This document shows positions 1-6,991 of a DNA stretch of 11,333 bases, in pieces. The notes under the pieces are model-generated. The model was not told the origin of the DNA and made no database searches. It saw only the letters and a program-made list of their open reading frames with translations. The number at the start of each line of letters is the position of its first letter. The first letter of the stretch is position 1. Position numbers and translations under genes: made by a program. The DNA comes from Euryarchaeota archaeon UBA501 (GTDB lineage Archaea; Thermoplasmatota; Poseidoniia; Poseidoniales; Thalassarchaeaceae), in assembly GCA_002505685.1 (NCBI GenBank), contig DAVT01000138.1, forward strand, positions 1 to 11,333, in the 5' to 3' direction.

Positions 1-267
1 CATTTGCCGGATGCGAAATTCTCCAATGAACCTGGGACGTTGAGCATGGCGAATGCTGGCCCCAATAGTGGGGGTTCACAATTTTTCATCAACACAGTAC
101 ACAACTCGTTCTTGGATTGGTGGGACACTCGAACCAATTCCGCACACCCAGTCTTTGGGCGTGTATTGTCGGGAATGGAAGCCGTTACGGCGATTGAAAA
201 TTCACCGACTGGATATGGTGATCGCCCGCGAGAACCGATGCAAATCATCTCAGTAGAGCGTTGTTGA
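1..267 (+). CDS. Cyclophilin-type peptidyl-prolyl cis-trans isomerase, C-terminal part (5' end outside window)
   Basis: This is the C-terminal part of a cyclophilin-family peptidyl-prolyl isomerase, which catalyses cis-trans isomerisation of proline bonds during protein folding. The reading frame is open from base 1 and ends at TGA 265-267, so the N-terminal half lies upstream. The visible 88 residues contain the family core PGTLSMANAGPNSGGSQFFI, which lines the active site. It is followed by FLD, then HPVFGRV and GMEAVTAIE, the usual C-terminal cyclophilin blocks. A short Trp/Asp/Thr-rich insertion (WWDTRTNSA) sits between FLD and HPVFG. An in-frame TTG at 4 is internal to the domain and is not the real start. 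No signal peptide can be judged because the N-terminus is missing. Family assignment is firm; substrate and cellular location are not visible. Confidence 0.93.
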   Translation, partial: HLPDAKFSNEPGTLSMANAGPNSGGSQFFINTVHNSFLDWWDTRTNSAHPVFGRVLSGMEAVTAIENSPTGYGDRPREPMQIISVERC

Positions 268-277
268 TATATTTAAT
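266..277 (+). promoter_or_regulatory. Probable TATA box for the fumarase gene (leaderless)
   Basis: The AT-rich tract GATATATTTAATAAC starts at 266, overlapping the end of the cyclophilin stop codon. Its centre is about 29 bases before ATG 301. Archaeal TATA boxes lie about 25-28 bases before the transcription start, so transcription would begin at or next to the ATG, giving a leaderless mRNA. No Shine-Dalgarno sequence precedes the ATG, which agrees. This supports 301, including the RHH extension, as the true start. The spacing is seen in the sequence; promoter activity is inferred. Confidence 0.55.
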
Positions 278-300
278 AACATCATACTGTTCGCCTAAAC

Positions 301-1899
301 ATGGCGAAGCACCGTGCAGGGGATCGGCGCATTATCAGCATCAGTATCCCAGAAAAATTGGCAGAAAGATTGGATCGACACGTTGGTAAAGGACGTAAAG
401 AAGGTAGAAGTGCATCCATTGCAAAAATGATTGAAGGGTCGTTGAATTCAAATCAACGGTCGCCTCCTACATCTCTTCCGAAGCAACGCAAAGCAGCAAC
501 CGAGCCCGGAGAGGTGCGAATTGAAAAGGATACCATGGGCTCATTGGAAGTTCCAGCAGACAGGTATTACGGGTGCCAAACTGCGCGTTCTCTGATTAAT
601 TTCGATATCGGAGAAGATCGAATGCCGAGGGGTGTAGTCAGGGGATTTGGAGTCTTGAAGCAGGCGGCCGCAATCACAAACAAAGAGCTTGGAACACTAG
701 ATGCTTCTATCGCTGACCTGATTGAACGCGCAGCGGAAGAGGTGATCAATGGAGAATTGGATAGTCACTTCCCCCTGCGTGTGTGGCAAACAGGCTCAGG
801 CACTCAATCGAATATGAATACCAACGAGGTGATTGCAAATCGTGCCATTGAGTTGGCAGGTGGTGTGTTGGGATCAAAAGACCCTGTCCATCCAAATGAC
901 CATGTAAACAAAGCACAATCATCGAATGACACGTTTCCAACTGCGATGCATATTGCTGGTGCGGAAGCATTTTTCCACTCACTGAGGCCATCTGTACAGT
1001 ATCTGAGAGACTCTCTTTCAGTCAAAGTTTCCGAGTTTGAAGGTATTGTGAAAATCGGGCGAACGCACTTGATGGATGCCGTACCACTGACACTAAGTCA
1101 AGAATTTGGAGGATACGTTTCTATGCTGGATGCTGATTTGCGTAGAATTGATTTTGCCTTGGAAGATTTGTATGAATTGGCATTGGGCGGAACTGCAGTG
1201 GGAACCGGACTGAATACACATCCTGATTTTGCAGAAACTGTGGCCTCGCATATCGCCGAAAAAACTGGTCTACCTTTCGTAACTGCTGAAAACAAGTTTG
1301 CACAACTCGCCGCCCATGATGCGGTTGTCGCTGCAAGTGGTGCCCTCAACACTCTAGCAGCGAGTCTGATGAAGATTGCCAACGACATTCGCTGGTTGGG
1401 CTCCGGGCCCCGTTGTGGTTTGGGTGAATTGTCTCTTCCAGCGAATGAACCTGGGTCCAGCATTATGCCTGGGAAAGTGAACCCGACTCAAGCTGAGGCC
1501 ATGACTATGGTCTGTTGTCAAGTGATGGGGAACCATACGGCCATTTCAATTGGGGGAAGTCAGGGTAACTTTGAACTCAATGTGTACAAACCTATGATGA
1601 TACACAATTTGTTGCACAGTACTCGGATATTGGCCGATACATGTCGAGCTTTTGCTGACAAATGTGTCGTCGGATTGGTGGCAAATGAGGATGCGATTCA
1701 GGCACATCTGGAGAATTCACTAATGTTGGTCACAGCATTGAACAACCACATAGGGTATGACAATGCGGCAAAGATTGCGAAAAATGCACATGAAAAGGGT
1801 TTGACCTTGAGAGATTCTGCATTGGAATTAGGTTTGCTGACGAATACTGAATTCGATGATTGGGTTCGGCCTGAGGAAATGACTGGCCCCAAGGCGTGA
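301..1899 (+). CDS. fumC: Class II fumarate hydratase with an N-terminal ribbon-helix-helix domain
   Basis: The protein interconverts fumarate and malate in the TCA cycle and is cytoplasmic. Residues 72-532 (about 461 aa) form a full-length class II fumarase. They contain GSGTQSNMNTNE (165-176), HPNDHVNKAQSSNDTFP with SSND at 207-210, GRTHLMDA with the conserved His256, and the superfamily signature GSSIMPGKVN (385-394) whose loop serine is catalytic. The C-terminus VRPEEM matches the family. Residues about 9-48 are an extra domain absent from ordinary fumarases: a beta strand (RIISISIP), an amphipathic helix, then a second helix beginning SASIAKMIE. This is the pattern of a CopG/MetJ-type RHH DNA-binding domain. 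A basic, Pro-rich linker (49-71) joins the two. The frame is uninterrupted, and a TATA-like box at the right distance supports ATG 301. A GTG at 514 (residue 72) could in principle give a fumarase-only product. Fumarase identity is very secure. The RHH call rests on pattern only. Confidence 0.95.
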   Translation: MAKHRAGDRRIISISIPEKLAERLDRHVGKGRKEGRSASIAKMIEGSLNSNQRSPPTSLPKQRKAATEPGEVRIEKDTMGSLEVPADRYYGCQTARSLINFDIGEDRMPRGVVRGFGVLKQAAAITNKELGTLDASIADLIERAAEEVINGELDSHFPLRVWQTGSGTQSNMNTNEVIANRAIELAGGVLGSKDPVHPNDHVNKAQSSNDTFPTAMHIAGAEAFFHSLRPSVQYLRDSLSVKVSEFEGIVKIGRTHLMDAVPLTLSQEFGGYVSMLDADLRRIDFALEDLYELALGGTAVGTGLNTHPDFAETVASHIAEKTGLPFVTAENKFAQLAAHDAVVAASGALNTLAASLMKIANDIRWLGSGPRCGLGELSLPANEPGSSIMPGKVNPTQAEAMTMVCCQVMGNHTAISIGGSQGNFELNVYKPMMIHNLLHSTRILADTCRAFADKCVVGLVANEDAIQAHLENSLMLVTALNNHIGYDNAAKIAKNAHEKGLTLRDSALELGLLTNTEFDDWVRPEEMTGPKA

Positions 1900-1904
1900 T
1901 TTGG

Positions 1905-1964
1905 CGTTTTGAAAAGGGCTCAGAAAACGTAGTCTGGACGCACCTTTGATACGCAAGCATCAAA
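1905..1964. terminator. Possible bidirectional 3'-end region between fumarase and the minus-strand RNA
   Basis: Just past the fumarase stop lies a short inverted repeat, CGTTTT (1905-1910) with AAAACG (1924-1929). A second hairpin, TTTGAT (1945-1950) with ATCAAA (1959-1964), follows. The latter has an inner A-C mismatch on the plus strand that becomes a G-U pair on the minus strand. On the minus strand the region is T-rich (GTTTTC, CCCTTTTC), as seen at archaeal transcript 3' ends. It lies between convergent transcripts and could end either one. This is an inference from base composition and position only. Confidence 0.3.
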
Positions 1965-2000
1965 AGTCGATTTGGAAGGAAGGCCCCTTGTCCTCAAGAG

Positions 2001-2262
2001 AGGAAGTTGGGAGTGCTGGCTGGCGGGTTCGAATCGAGTAGATCTTTCCCCGCCAGCCAGCCTCCGCATCCGAAATCCTTCTCCCGTCCGAAGACGGTTT
2101 CCAAATCCCGGCCGGTTTAGCTGATGCTTGCGCATCTGCCTTGCCTCTAGACGCCTGTGACAGTTGCCTGCCTCACTTCCTGATGCGTTGTCTACAATCC
2201 GAGGATTGCTTTCTTTTCACCAGTTATCGGTTTGGATTTCTCCATTCCGGCGCCTTAGCGAG
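2001..2262 (-). repeat. Structured RNA repeat unit, copy A (downstream copy on the minus strand)
   Basis: This is one of two tandem copies offset by 329-333 bases. Shared blocks include 2173-2225, which matches 2506-2558 at 52 of 53 positions, and a 21-base apical loop (2028-2048) that is identical in copy B. In minus-strand order the copy holds a stem-loop with a CTCG loop (2195-2208), a GCAA hairpin with a two-base bulge (2157-2176), a GCAA hairpin (2123-2136), a stem 2070-2076/2105-2111 enclosing the UUCG hairpin (2084-2097), and a 13-bp terminal hairpin (2015-2061). Stems differ from copy B by paired changes while the loops are kept. Confidence 0.8.
2015..2061 (-). other. Long hairpin of copy A with conserved 21-base loop
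   Basis: Bases 2015-2027 pair perfectly with 2049-2061 (13 bp). The 21-base loop 2028-2048 contains two self-complementary hexamers, TTCGAA (2028-2033) and AGATCT (2040-2045), which could allow loop-loop kissing contacts. Flanking GGAG/CTCC segments could extend the stem past a small bulge. Confidence 0.8.
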
Positions 2263-2329
2263 TGTTTTCCTTTCAGTCCACGCTCGCCCCCTAGTTTCCC
2301 TTGGTCTTGCGACTTTGTTCCACTTGGAG

Positions 2330-2596
2330 AAGGAGTTGGGAGTACTGGCTGGTAGATTCGAATCGAGTAGATCTTTCACTACCAGCCAGCCTCCACATCG
2401 AGATCCTTTCCTCTATCTTGCGATTTTGTTCCAAATCTCGGTCGGGTTGGCACGGTACGCGAGCGCACCGTGCCGTCCCTTAGACGCTTGAATCAGTTGC
2501 CTGATTCACTTCCTGATGCGTTGTCCACAATCCGAGGATTGCTTTCTTTTCACCAGTTCCCGACTTGGATTACTCCATGTCCGCGTCCCTGAGAGA
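2330..2596 (-). repeat. Structured RNA repeat unit, copy B (upstream copy on the minus strand)
   Basis: This copy has the same order of elements as copy A: CTCG-loop stem within 2506-2558, perfect 7-bp GCAA hairpin (2490-2507), an 8-bp GC-rich hairpin (2449-2456/2467-2474), stem 2399-2404/2435-2440 enclosing an ATC-GCAA-GAT hairpin (2415-2424), and an 11-bp terminal hairpin (2345-2389). A related small module with a GTC-GCAA-GAC hairpin (2304-2313) lies between the copies. Just upstream in the RNA, 2595-2616 forms a GAGGTG/CACCTC stem capped by a CC-GCAA-GG tip. Confidence 0.8.
2345..2389 (-). other. Long hairpin of copy B with the identical 21-base loop
   Basis: Bases 2345-2355 pair with 2379-2389 (11 bp). 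Relative to copy A, two adjacent pairs are changed on both sides (C-G to T-A and G-C to A-T at 2353-2354 with 2380-2381). This keeps pairing and is direct covariation. The loop at 2357-2377 is identical to copy A. Confidence 0.8.
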
Positions 2597-3260
2597 GGTG
2601 ACCTTGCGGACACCTCGCCTCCTGATGGATTTCGCCTTACGACTCTGTCCACCTAGGAGCAGGATTGTGACATTGCTGCCACCCTGTTCCCCCTTCGGTC
2701 CGGTTCCAGCATTGCTGCCTTTCCCTTCCCAGGGCCGATTTCAACTGCAGTATCCATCGTCCCCCGGTAGTCTGACAAGATATTGCTATCTGCCAATTAA
2801 CCTGCACAGGATGTCCATTGAGGATTGGTGCGGCCGGCTCTTCATTCTCAGCTTTTATGATCTCAATCTTCAGGGTCCCTGAGGTTACCTTGCGGCTTCC
2901 AGTGTTTCCCGTCTGATATCGTTCAAGGTACCGAGTATTCGTTCCTTCCGAAGTAATCCTTGCTCTTGCGAGCGGATATCTCCTGTGTTCCAACACGAAG
3001 TTGGTATGTGTATTTCGAGCCCAGCTCTGATACACGTTCACAAGAGTTTCACCACACCGAAATGTGGCTTCGTTCTCCTGCGGGTCCACCTGCTAATCTT
3101 CACAGATCGAGGTGCACCCCACCTTGGTCAACTTGTGTTGACTTTGATGGCCCACTACCGTTCCCGAATTGGGTCCCTTGTGGGCTGGGGCCTGCCGGTA
3201 ACGCTGGGCGCTCCGACACCACTCCTCGGGAGCGGCAACATTCATCTGCAACTGGGAGCA

Positions 3261-3269
3261 CAATAAACC
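3261..3269 (-). promoter_or_regulatory. Possible TATA box for the minus-strand structured RNA
   Basis: On the minus strand the segment reads GGTTTATTG, preceded by AAA. It resembles an archaeal box A. A start about 25 bases downstream would fall near 3240, right before the first strong hairpin (3219-3235). The upstream beta-propeller gene ends at 3356 on the same strand, so the RNA could also arise by read-through from it. The bases 3241-3355 hold no gene that I can support. Confidence 0.4.
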
Positions 3270-3355
3270 TTTGCATTAATCGAGGTGTTTTCCACCAGAA
3301 AATAGGTGACTGAACCCCTTTTTCCACTGGAATGTATCTGGTGAGTTTTGTTCAA

Positions 3356-4513
3356 TTATGAACGGAGCCGACGTAACTTTTCTGCCAAATCTGAACGATG
3401 ATTATCGCTACTCGAATCACTTTCAACGGCAAGTCTTCTAGAGAGTAAATCTGATTGAATTAGATACAAACTTCCGTCTTCAAAACCTATTGCGAGGTTT
3501 TCCCTATTTCCTTCAATCGAAATGACTCTAGATTCAGATTCTGCACGAAATAGTGGTGTCCCTTCTGGAGCATTTCTGACTTCGCAAATAGATCGCCTTT
3601 CATCCCACGAAATGACCCATGCACTTGGCTGATTGTCCACCAATGGGCCATACATCACATGCTCGATATTACGGCCGAGTTCAGTTTCTACCTGCCAAAG
3701 CAATTTGCCTTTCTCGTCGTATGAACGTGCTACGCCCTCTGCTCCTCCGAAACCTGATCCTGCCGCACCGGGTTCGATGCTGATGGAAACCAAAAAACCG
3801 GGTTCTCTAGCAGAAATTGATTCAATTGGCCCTGGTTGGTTGGTATACGTATCATCATCCATTACCATTCCATCATCCACGCAAGTTAGCGTACCATCCA
3901 CATGGCCAATCACTGTATGTGATTGGGCAATGGCGCCACAGGTAGCAGGTGAGTCGGTAGGAAGAGGGGAGTGATGCAATTCACTTGAGTCGGCTCGAAT
4001 CATGCCACATCTTGGTCGGCTCAATGGTAGGAATGCAACGCCGTCATTTCTCATGGTAATCGACCATGGCCGCTCATCGATTGAATCTTGATAGAGTAGT
4101 TCACCATCCTCGTTAAATCTCCAAAATGAGGATTCAATAAAATCATTCATTTCCAAATCAAAAATGGATGATGTTGCGAGAATCGTTTTCCCATCAGGGG
4201 TACAAGCAACAAGATCGCTGCTCCCTTCTAGTTCATACTCCCACTTGATCTTCCCCGTCTCTATTCCAATGGAAACAATGTCCCGTCCACAGACGGCATA
4301 CAACGATTCGCCGCCGAAAGCGAAACCCGATACTCGGTTACTGGTCGCAACTTGCCATTCGGATTCTCCTTCCAAATCCCAGCAATGAATACCTCCATCC
4401 CAATCTCCAGCGATAACGCGTTGCTGGTCAAGATAGATAGCGCTGATCCCAGCATCTAAGGTTCGCTGAAACCATGCCAAATCACGCAAATCGCGAAGCG
4501 GCGCTTCCTCCAT
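3356..4513 (-). CDS. Beta-propeller (WD40/PQQ-like repeat) protein, function unknown
   Basis: The 385-residue protein has repeated blocks of about 40-50 residues ending in beta-strand patterns typical of WD40 or PQQ-type propellers. Examples are VIAGDWDGGIHCWDLEGE (33-50), LYAVCGRDIVSIGIETGKIKW (71-91), TVIGHVDGTLTCVD in the middle, and LAIGFEDGSLYLI near the C-terminus. The phrase ETGKIKWEYEL and the later GKLLWQVETEL are the hallmark of PQQ-like blades. There is no signal peptide or membrane segment, so it is probably cytoplasmic and may serve as a binding scaffold. It ends in a charged tail (HRSDLAEKLRRLRS). It starts 39 bases after the stop of the M32 carboxypeptidase gene on the same strand, so the two are probably co-transcribed. 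No catalytic motif is visible, and the partner or ligand cannot be guessed. Confidence 0.85.
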   Translation of the reverse strand: MEEAPLRDLRDLAWFQRTLDAGISAIYLDQQRVIAGDWDGGIHCWDLEGESEWQVATSNRVSGFAFGGESLYAVCGRDIVSIGIETGKIKWEYELEGSSDLVACTPDGKTILATSSIFDLEMNDFIESSFWRFNEDGELLYQDSIDERPWSITMRNDGVAFLPLSRPRCGMIRADSSELHHSPLPTDSPATCGAIAQSHTVIGHVDGTLTCVDDGMVMDDDTYTNQPGPIESISAREPGFLVSISIEPGAAGSGFGGAEGVARSYDEKGKLLWQVETELGRNIEHVMYGPLVDNQPSAWVISWDERRSICEVRNAPEGTPLFRAESESRVISIEGNRENLAIGFEDGSLYLIQSDLLSRRLAVESDSSSDNHRSDLAEKLRRLRS

Positions 4514-4552
4514 GGGGCCGATGGAGCCAAGGTTGCCTATTGCACTTCTGCT

Positions 4553-6064
4553 TCAAGCGTTGACGCCGTACAAAGATTCAATCTTGTTCCTCAGGTAGGC
4601 AATGAAGGGTTCTGGAGATGGGGGTTGACCAGTAGCTTCCTCGATTAGTTGAGCTGGAGTTAGAATGCTTCCCCGAGAGTGCACATGGGTGCGCATCCAA
4701 TTCAGTAGGGGTGCAAATTCACCTTTTGCCCACATCTCTTCTAGAGTTTCTTCTCCTTCCAAGTCTGAGCGCGCGGCAGCCAACAATTGTGCACTATACA
4801 AATTCCCAAGGGTGTATGTGGGGAAATAACCGAATGCGCCCATCGACCAATGTATATCTTGGAGAACTCCTTGCTTACGATCAGGTGATCGGATACCGAG
4901 ATATTGTTCATACATGTCATCCCATGCATCGGGCAGATCATCTATGTCCAACTCTCCATTAATCAGGCGTTTCTCAATTTCGTAGCGAATCATGATGTGG
5001 ATATTGTATGTGGCTTCATCTGCCTCGACTCGTATCAAACTGGGCTCGACCAAGTTTACACTGCGCCACAACATCTCGCCAGTAACACCTTGCATGTTTT
5101 CGGGGAAGTGTTTGGACCAGTGGGGGATTGCCCATTCGCTGAAGGCCAAGGAGCGCCCGACTTGATTTTCCCAAAGACGGCTTTGTGATTCGTGGACACC
5201 CAATCCATCCGCATGCCCTGCAGGTTGGAAGTCAAGGTTTCGAGGGCGGCCCTGTTCATACAACCCATGTCCAGTTTCGTGAAGAGAGCCGTATAGTGAA
5301 CCAAACGGTTCGGCTTCATCGTAGCGGGTTGTCCAGCGCACGTCATCAGGATTTGAACCGCCACAGAATGGGTGAGTTGATTTGTCTCGACGTCCTGCAT
5401 CGAAATCGAAACCAATTGCCGCAGATATCCCATGGGATAGTTGGGCTTGGGCTTCTTCCGCCCACTGGTTCGACTCAACCCAACTCATGTCGGGTGAAGG
5501 GCAATTGCCTACTGCGGTGATGAGGGGTACTAGTGCCTCGCGTAGGCCTTCGAATAGAGGGTCTACCTGAGCCACACAAAGTCCTGATTCGTAAATATCT
5601 AGAAGTGCGTCATATGGATTATCGTCATATCCTAAATATCCCGCAAGCTCGCGATTCAGTTCAATCATTTCAGCGAGATCATCTCGGAAAATCGAGAAAT
5701 CATTCTTCTCCCGTGCTTCCGCCCAAGAAACGATTGATTTGGATTTGTGTCGAGCGAAACGCTCGACGAAATCCGCAGGTTTCTTTGTGGCCTTGTCGTA
5801 AGCGTCTCGAATCAAACGAAGATTGCCCGCGGCAACCTCTCCATCTGCACCTTCTGCTTCGGCCGCAGCCAAGGCTTCACCCATTGCTGAGTCGACCATC
5901 ATCGAGTGACTGGTACGAGACAACCAAGCCAACTGCTCTGCTCTAAGGGGACCTGCCTTTGGAGGCATCATGACCTCTTGATCCCAACCGAGTAAACCCT
6001 GAATTTGGCCCACGGTTTCGATTTCTTTCATCTTCGACATCAATTGCCCATATGCTTCGCCCAT
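4553..6064 (-). CDS. M32-family zinc metallocarboxypeptidase (thermostable carboxypeptidase Taq type)
   Basis: The protein removes single residues from peptide C-termini with a broad specificity, acts in the cytoplasm, and probably serves peptide recycling. The 503-residue length is typical of M32 enzymes. The zinc site is HETGH (262-266), where His262 and His266 are ligands and Glu263 is the general base. Glu292 in HESQSR lies 30 residues after the first His, the spacing known for this family's third ligand. Other family blocks are LLGWDQEVMMPP near the N-terminus, HPFCGG followed by DVRWTTRY before the zinc motif, RVEADEATYNIHI, and the C-terminal GYFPTYTLGNLY. There is no signal peptide. 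Start ATG 6064 fits the family N-terminus; Met9 and Met12 are weaker alternatives. An ATAAAG-like tract at 6109-6120 on the minus strand may be its promoter. The beta-propeller gene follows closely. Identity is very secure. Confidence 0.96.
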   Translation of the reverse strand: MGEAYGQLMSKMKEIETVGQIQGLLGWDQEVMMPPKAGPLRAEQLAWLSRTSHSMMVDSAMGEALAAAEAEGADGEVAAGNLRLIRDAYDKATKKPADFVERFARHKSKSIVSWAEAREKNDFSIFRDDLAEMIELNRELAGYLGYDDNPYDALLDIYESGLCVAQVDPLFEGLREALVPLITAVGNCPSPDMSWVESNQWAEEAQAQLSHGISAAIGFDFDAGRRDKSTHPFCGGSNPDDVRWTTRYDEAEPFGSLYGSLHETGHGLYEQGRPRNLDFQPAGHADGLGVHESQSRLWENQVGRSLAFSEWAIPHWSKHFPENMQGVTGEMLWRSVNLVEPSLIRVEADEATYNIHIMIRYEIEKRLINGELDIDDLPDAWDDMYEQYLGIRSPDRKQGVLQDIHWSMGAFGYFPTYTLGNLYSAQLLAAARSDLEGEETLEEMWAKGEFAPLLNWMRTHVHSRGSILTPAQLIEEATGQPPSPEPFIAYLRNKIESLYGVNA

Positions 6065-6108
6065 GCGCGTGCCTGAACGAGTCTATGCCTCAAAGTCACC
6101 GATGCTGA

Positions 6109-6120
6109 ATTTTCTTTATT
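6109..6120 (-). promoter_or_regulatory. Weak TATA-like element upstream of the M32 carboxypeptidase
   Basis: On the minus strand this reads CAATAAAGAAAA, about 45-55 bases before ATG 6064. That would give a short leader of about 25 bases. The 141-base interval 6065-6205 separates divergent genes, so it must hold both promoters. A CATAAG tract at about 6177-6182 lies about 27 bases before ATG 6206 and would suit leaderless transcription to the right. Both are judged by position and composition only. Confidence 0.25.
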
Positions 6121-6205
6121 GTGTAGCCCTGCAAGGTTTGGTTCTGTAATTTGAATCGAACCAGTTCGTAGCCAATCATAAGAGGGAGAGTACATTGCCG
6201 AACCC

Positions 6206-6976
6206 ATGGTCACGGCCTATCCGATATTCAATCGCAAGGCTATCATGGCCTACCTGTTGATTTGGATGCTATTGATTTTGGGTTTAGCACTCAATCCTGC
6301 AACTCAGGATAAGGGCGATCTCTCTCTAATCGTGGAGTATGAAGATACAAACGGTACTGTTTTGCATTCATTTGTGGATGGTGAACTTGTGTCTACAAAT
6401 AATGTGACTCTGAGTTTCGATTTTTCAAATACATCTTCAGACAATGACTTGGTGGAATTCGGAATCGACTTGGCAGACGGTAGCGACCCAATTTCTGTTG
6501 ACCCGATGACAAATTCGAGCATCTCAATAGAGTTTGCAAACCATGGAATATACGAATTATGGGCCTTTGCAATCGACGATAGTGGATTGAGAGAAAATAC
6601 CTCTATTGTAGTGCGAATTGAACTACAGGTAGATTGGATTGAGTCCAACACTTACGAACCAAAACCCCTGGTCATCGACCCAATTCCAACCAATGGAGGG
6701 GTTGCCCCAAATTCAATTCTGATCAACTCGACCGTTGAAAATCCCGAATTGATTGAGAACATTGAATCCGGACGGGAAGTCGAGTTCACCTGGAGTCTAG
6801 TTGACGATGTCGAAGATACTTGTCAGTCCCGAAATGGATTGGTCCATGAAGGTGAATTTGTCAATTGGGAAACCATCCACTTTAACACATTTCAAGTTCA
6901 TGAATTGAGAATCAGTTATGATTCAGGGCAGGATTACATCAACGTGAATCAAACCGTTATTATCACATATATTTAA
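6206..6976 (+). CDS. Exported or membrane-anchored extracellular protein with a PKD/Ig-like region
   Basis: This 256-residue protein begins with a short basic N-terminus and a hydrophobic segment (about residues 14-30, MAYLLIWMLLILGLALN), either a signal peptide or an N-terminal anchor. The rest is rich in Asp, Asn, Ser and Thr, and in beta-strand patterns. The stretch ISIEFANHGIYELWAFAIDDSGLRENTSIVVRIEL resembles a PKD or Ig-like fold, ending in a Tyr/Trp strand followed by a D-x-S-G turn. Seven N-x-S/T sequons (for example NGT, NVT, NSS, NST, NQT) fit a glycosylated surface protein. ATG 6206 is preferred because the basic residues before the hydrophobic segment favour export; Met14 (6245) is an alternative. 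I recognise no enzyme motif. It is convergent with the NikR-like gene and only 15 bases separate them. Its function is unknown. Confidence 0.8.
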   Translation: MVTAYPIFNRKAIMAYLLIWMLLILGLALNPATQDKGDLSLIVEYEDTNGTVLHSFVDGELVSTNNVTLSFDFSNTSSDNDLVEFGIDLADGSDPISVDPMTNSSISIEFANHGIYELWAFAIDDSGLRENTSIVVRIELQVDWIESNTYEPKPLVIDPIPTNGGVAPNSILINSTVENPELIENIESGREVEFTWSLVDDVEDTCQSRNGLVHEGEFVNWETIHFNTFQVHELRISYDSGQDYINVNQTVIITYI

Positions 6977-6991
6977 TAGAAATTCAAGACC

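Larger units (their letters stand above)
1966..3240 (-). ncRNA. Candidate large structured noncoding RNA (about 1.3 kb), family not recognised
   Basis: No convincing protein gene covers this stretch, but short perfect hairpins crowd it. Eleven have loop TTGC on the plus strand, which is GCAA (a GNRA tetraloop) on the minus strand: 2123-2136, 2157-2176, 2304-2313, 2415-2424, 2490-2507, 2595-2616, 2667-2682, 2708-2719, 2778-2791, 2888-2895 and 2962-2973. One more (2084-2097) has loop cUUCGg on the minus strand. Four plus-strand A-C mismatches (2670/2679, 2073/2108, 2074/2107, 3221/3233) become G-U pairs on the minus strand, so the RNA is read leftwards. Further hairpins are 3219-3235, 3127-3142 and 3008-3035. 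A TATA-like box at 3261-3269 would start transcription near 3240, immediately before the 3219-3235 hairpin. The region looks richer in G+C than its flanks. No 16S, 23S, SRP, tRNA, RNase P or group II intron signature was recognised by eye. Both ends are approximate, and it could be two or three separate RNAs. Confidence 0.7.

Noticed and set aside
514..1899. GTG 514 as the sole fumarase start
   Set aside because: It gives a normal-length fumarase, but the GGAG before it is only about two bases away, no TATA-like box precedes it at a suitable distance, and the frame is open and domain-like up to ATG 301, which has a well-placed TATA-like box.
2025..2035. GGGTTCGAATC resembling a tRNA T-arm
   Set aside because: It lies at the stem-loop junction of a 13-bp hairpin. 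No acceptor stem, anticodon arm or D-arm surrounds it, and copy B lacks the GG that precedes it. It is also on the strand opposite to the inferred RNA.
2141..2491. Plus-strand open frames through the repeat region
   Set aside because: They run through hairpins of both RNA units, have low-complexity Ser/Leu/Pro-rich translations with no family pattern, and the two repeat copies differ in ways that keep base pairing and not the reading frame.
1990..2600. CRISPR array or simple mobile-element repeat
   Set aside because: There are only two copies, each about 330 bases, with no spacer pattern, no transposase and no target-site duplication. Compensatory changes favour a structured RNA.
2637..3089. 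Minus-strand open frame of 150 residues
   Set aside because: It begins at GTG just after an in-frame TAG, has no promoter or ribosome binding site, no recognisable domain, and overlaps at least five GCAA hairpins. One stretch (TLKIEIIKAENEEPAAP) looks protein-like, so a decayed gene remnant is not fully excluded.
1966..3240. Fragment of 16S/23S rRNA, SRP RNA, RNase P RNA or group II intron
   Set aside because: Hairpin and tetraloop density is similar to rRNA, but I found none of the universal rRNA primer sites, the SRP helix 8 motif, RNase P conserved regions or a domain V-like hairpin on the minus strand. This was checked by eye only; a covariance-model search would decide.
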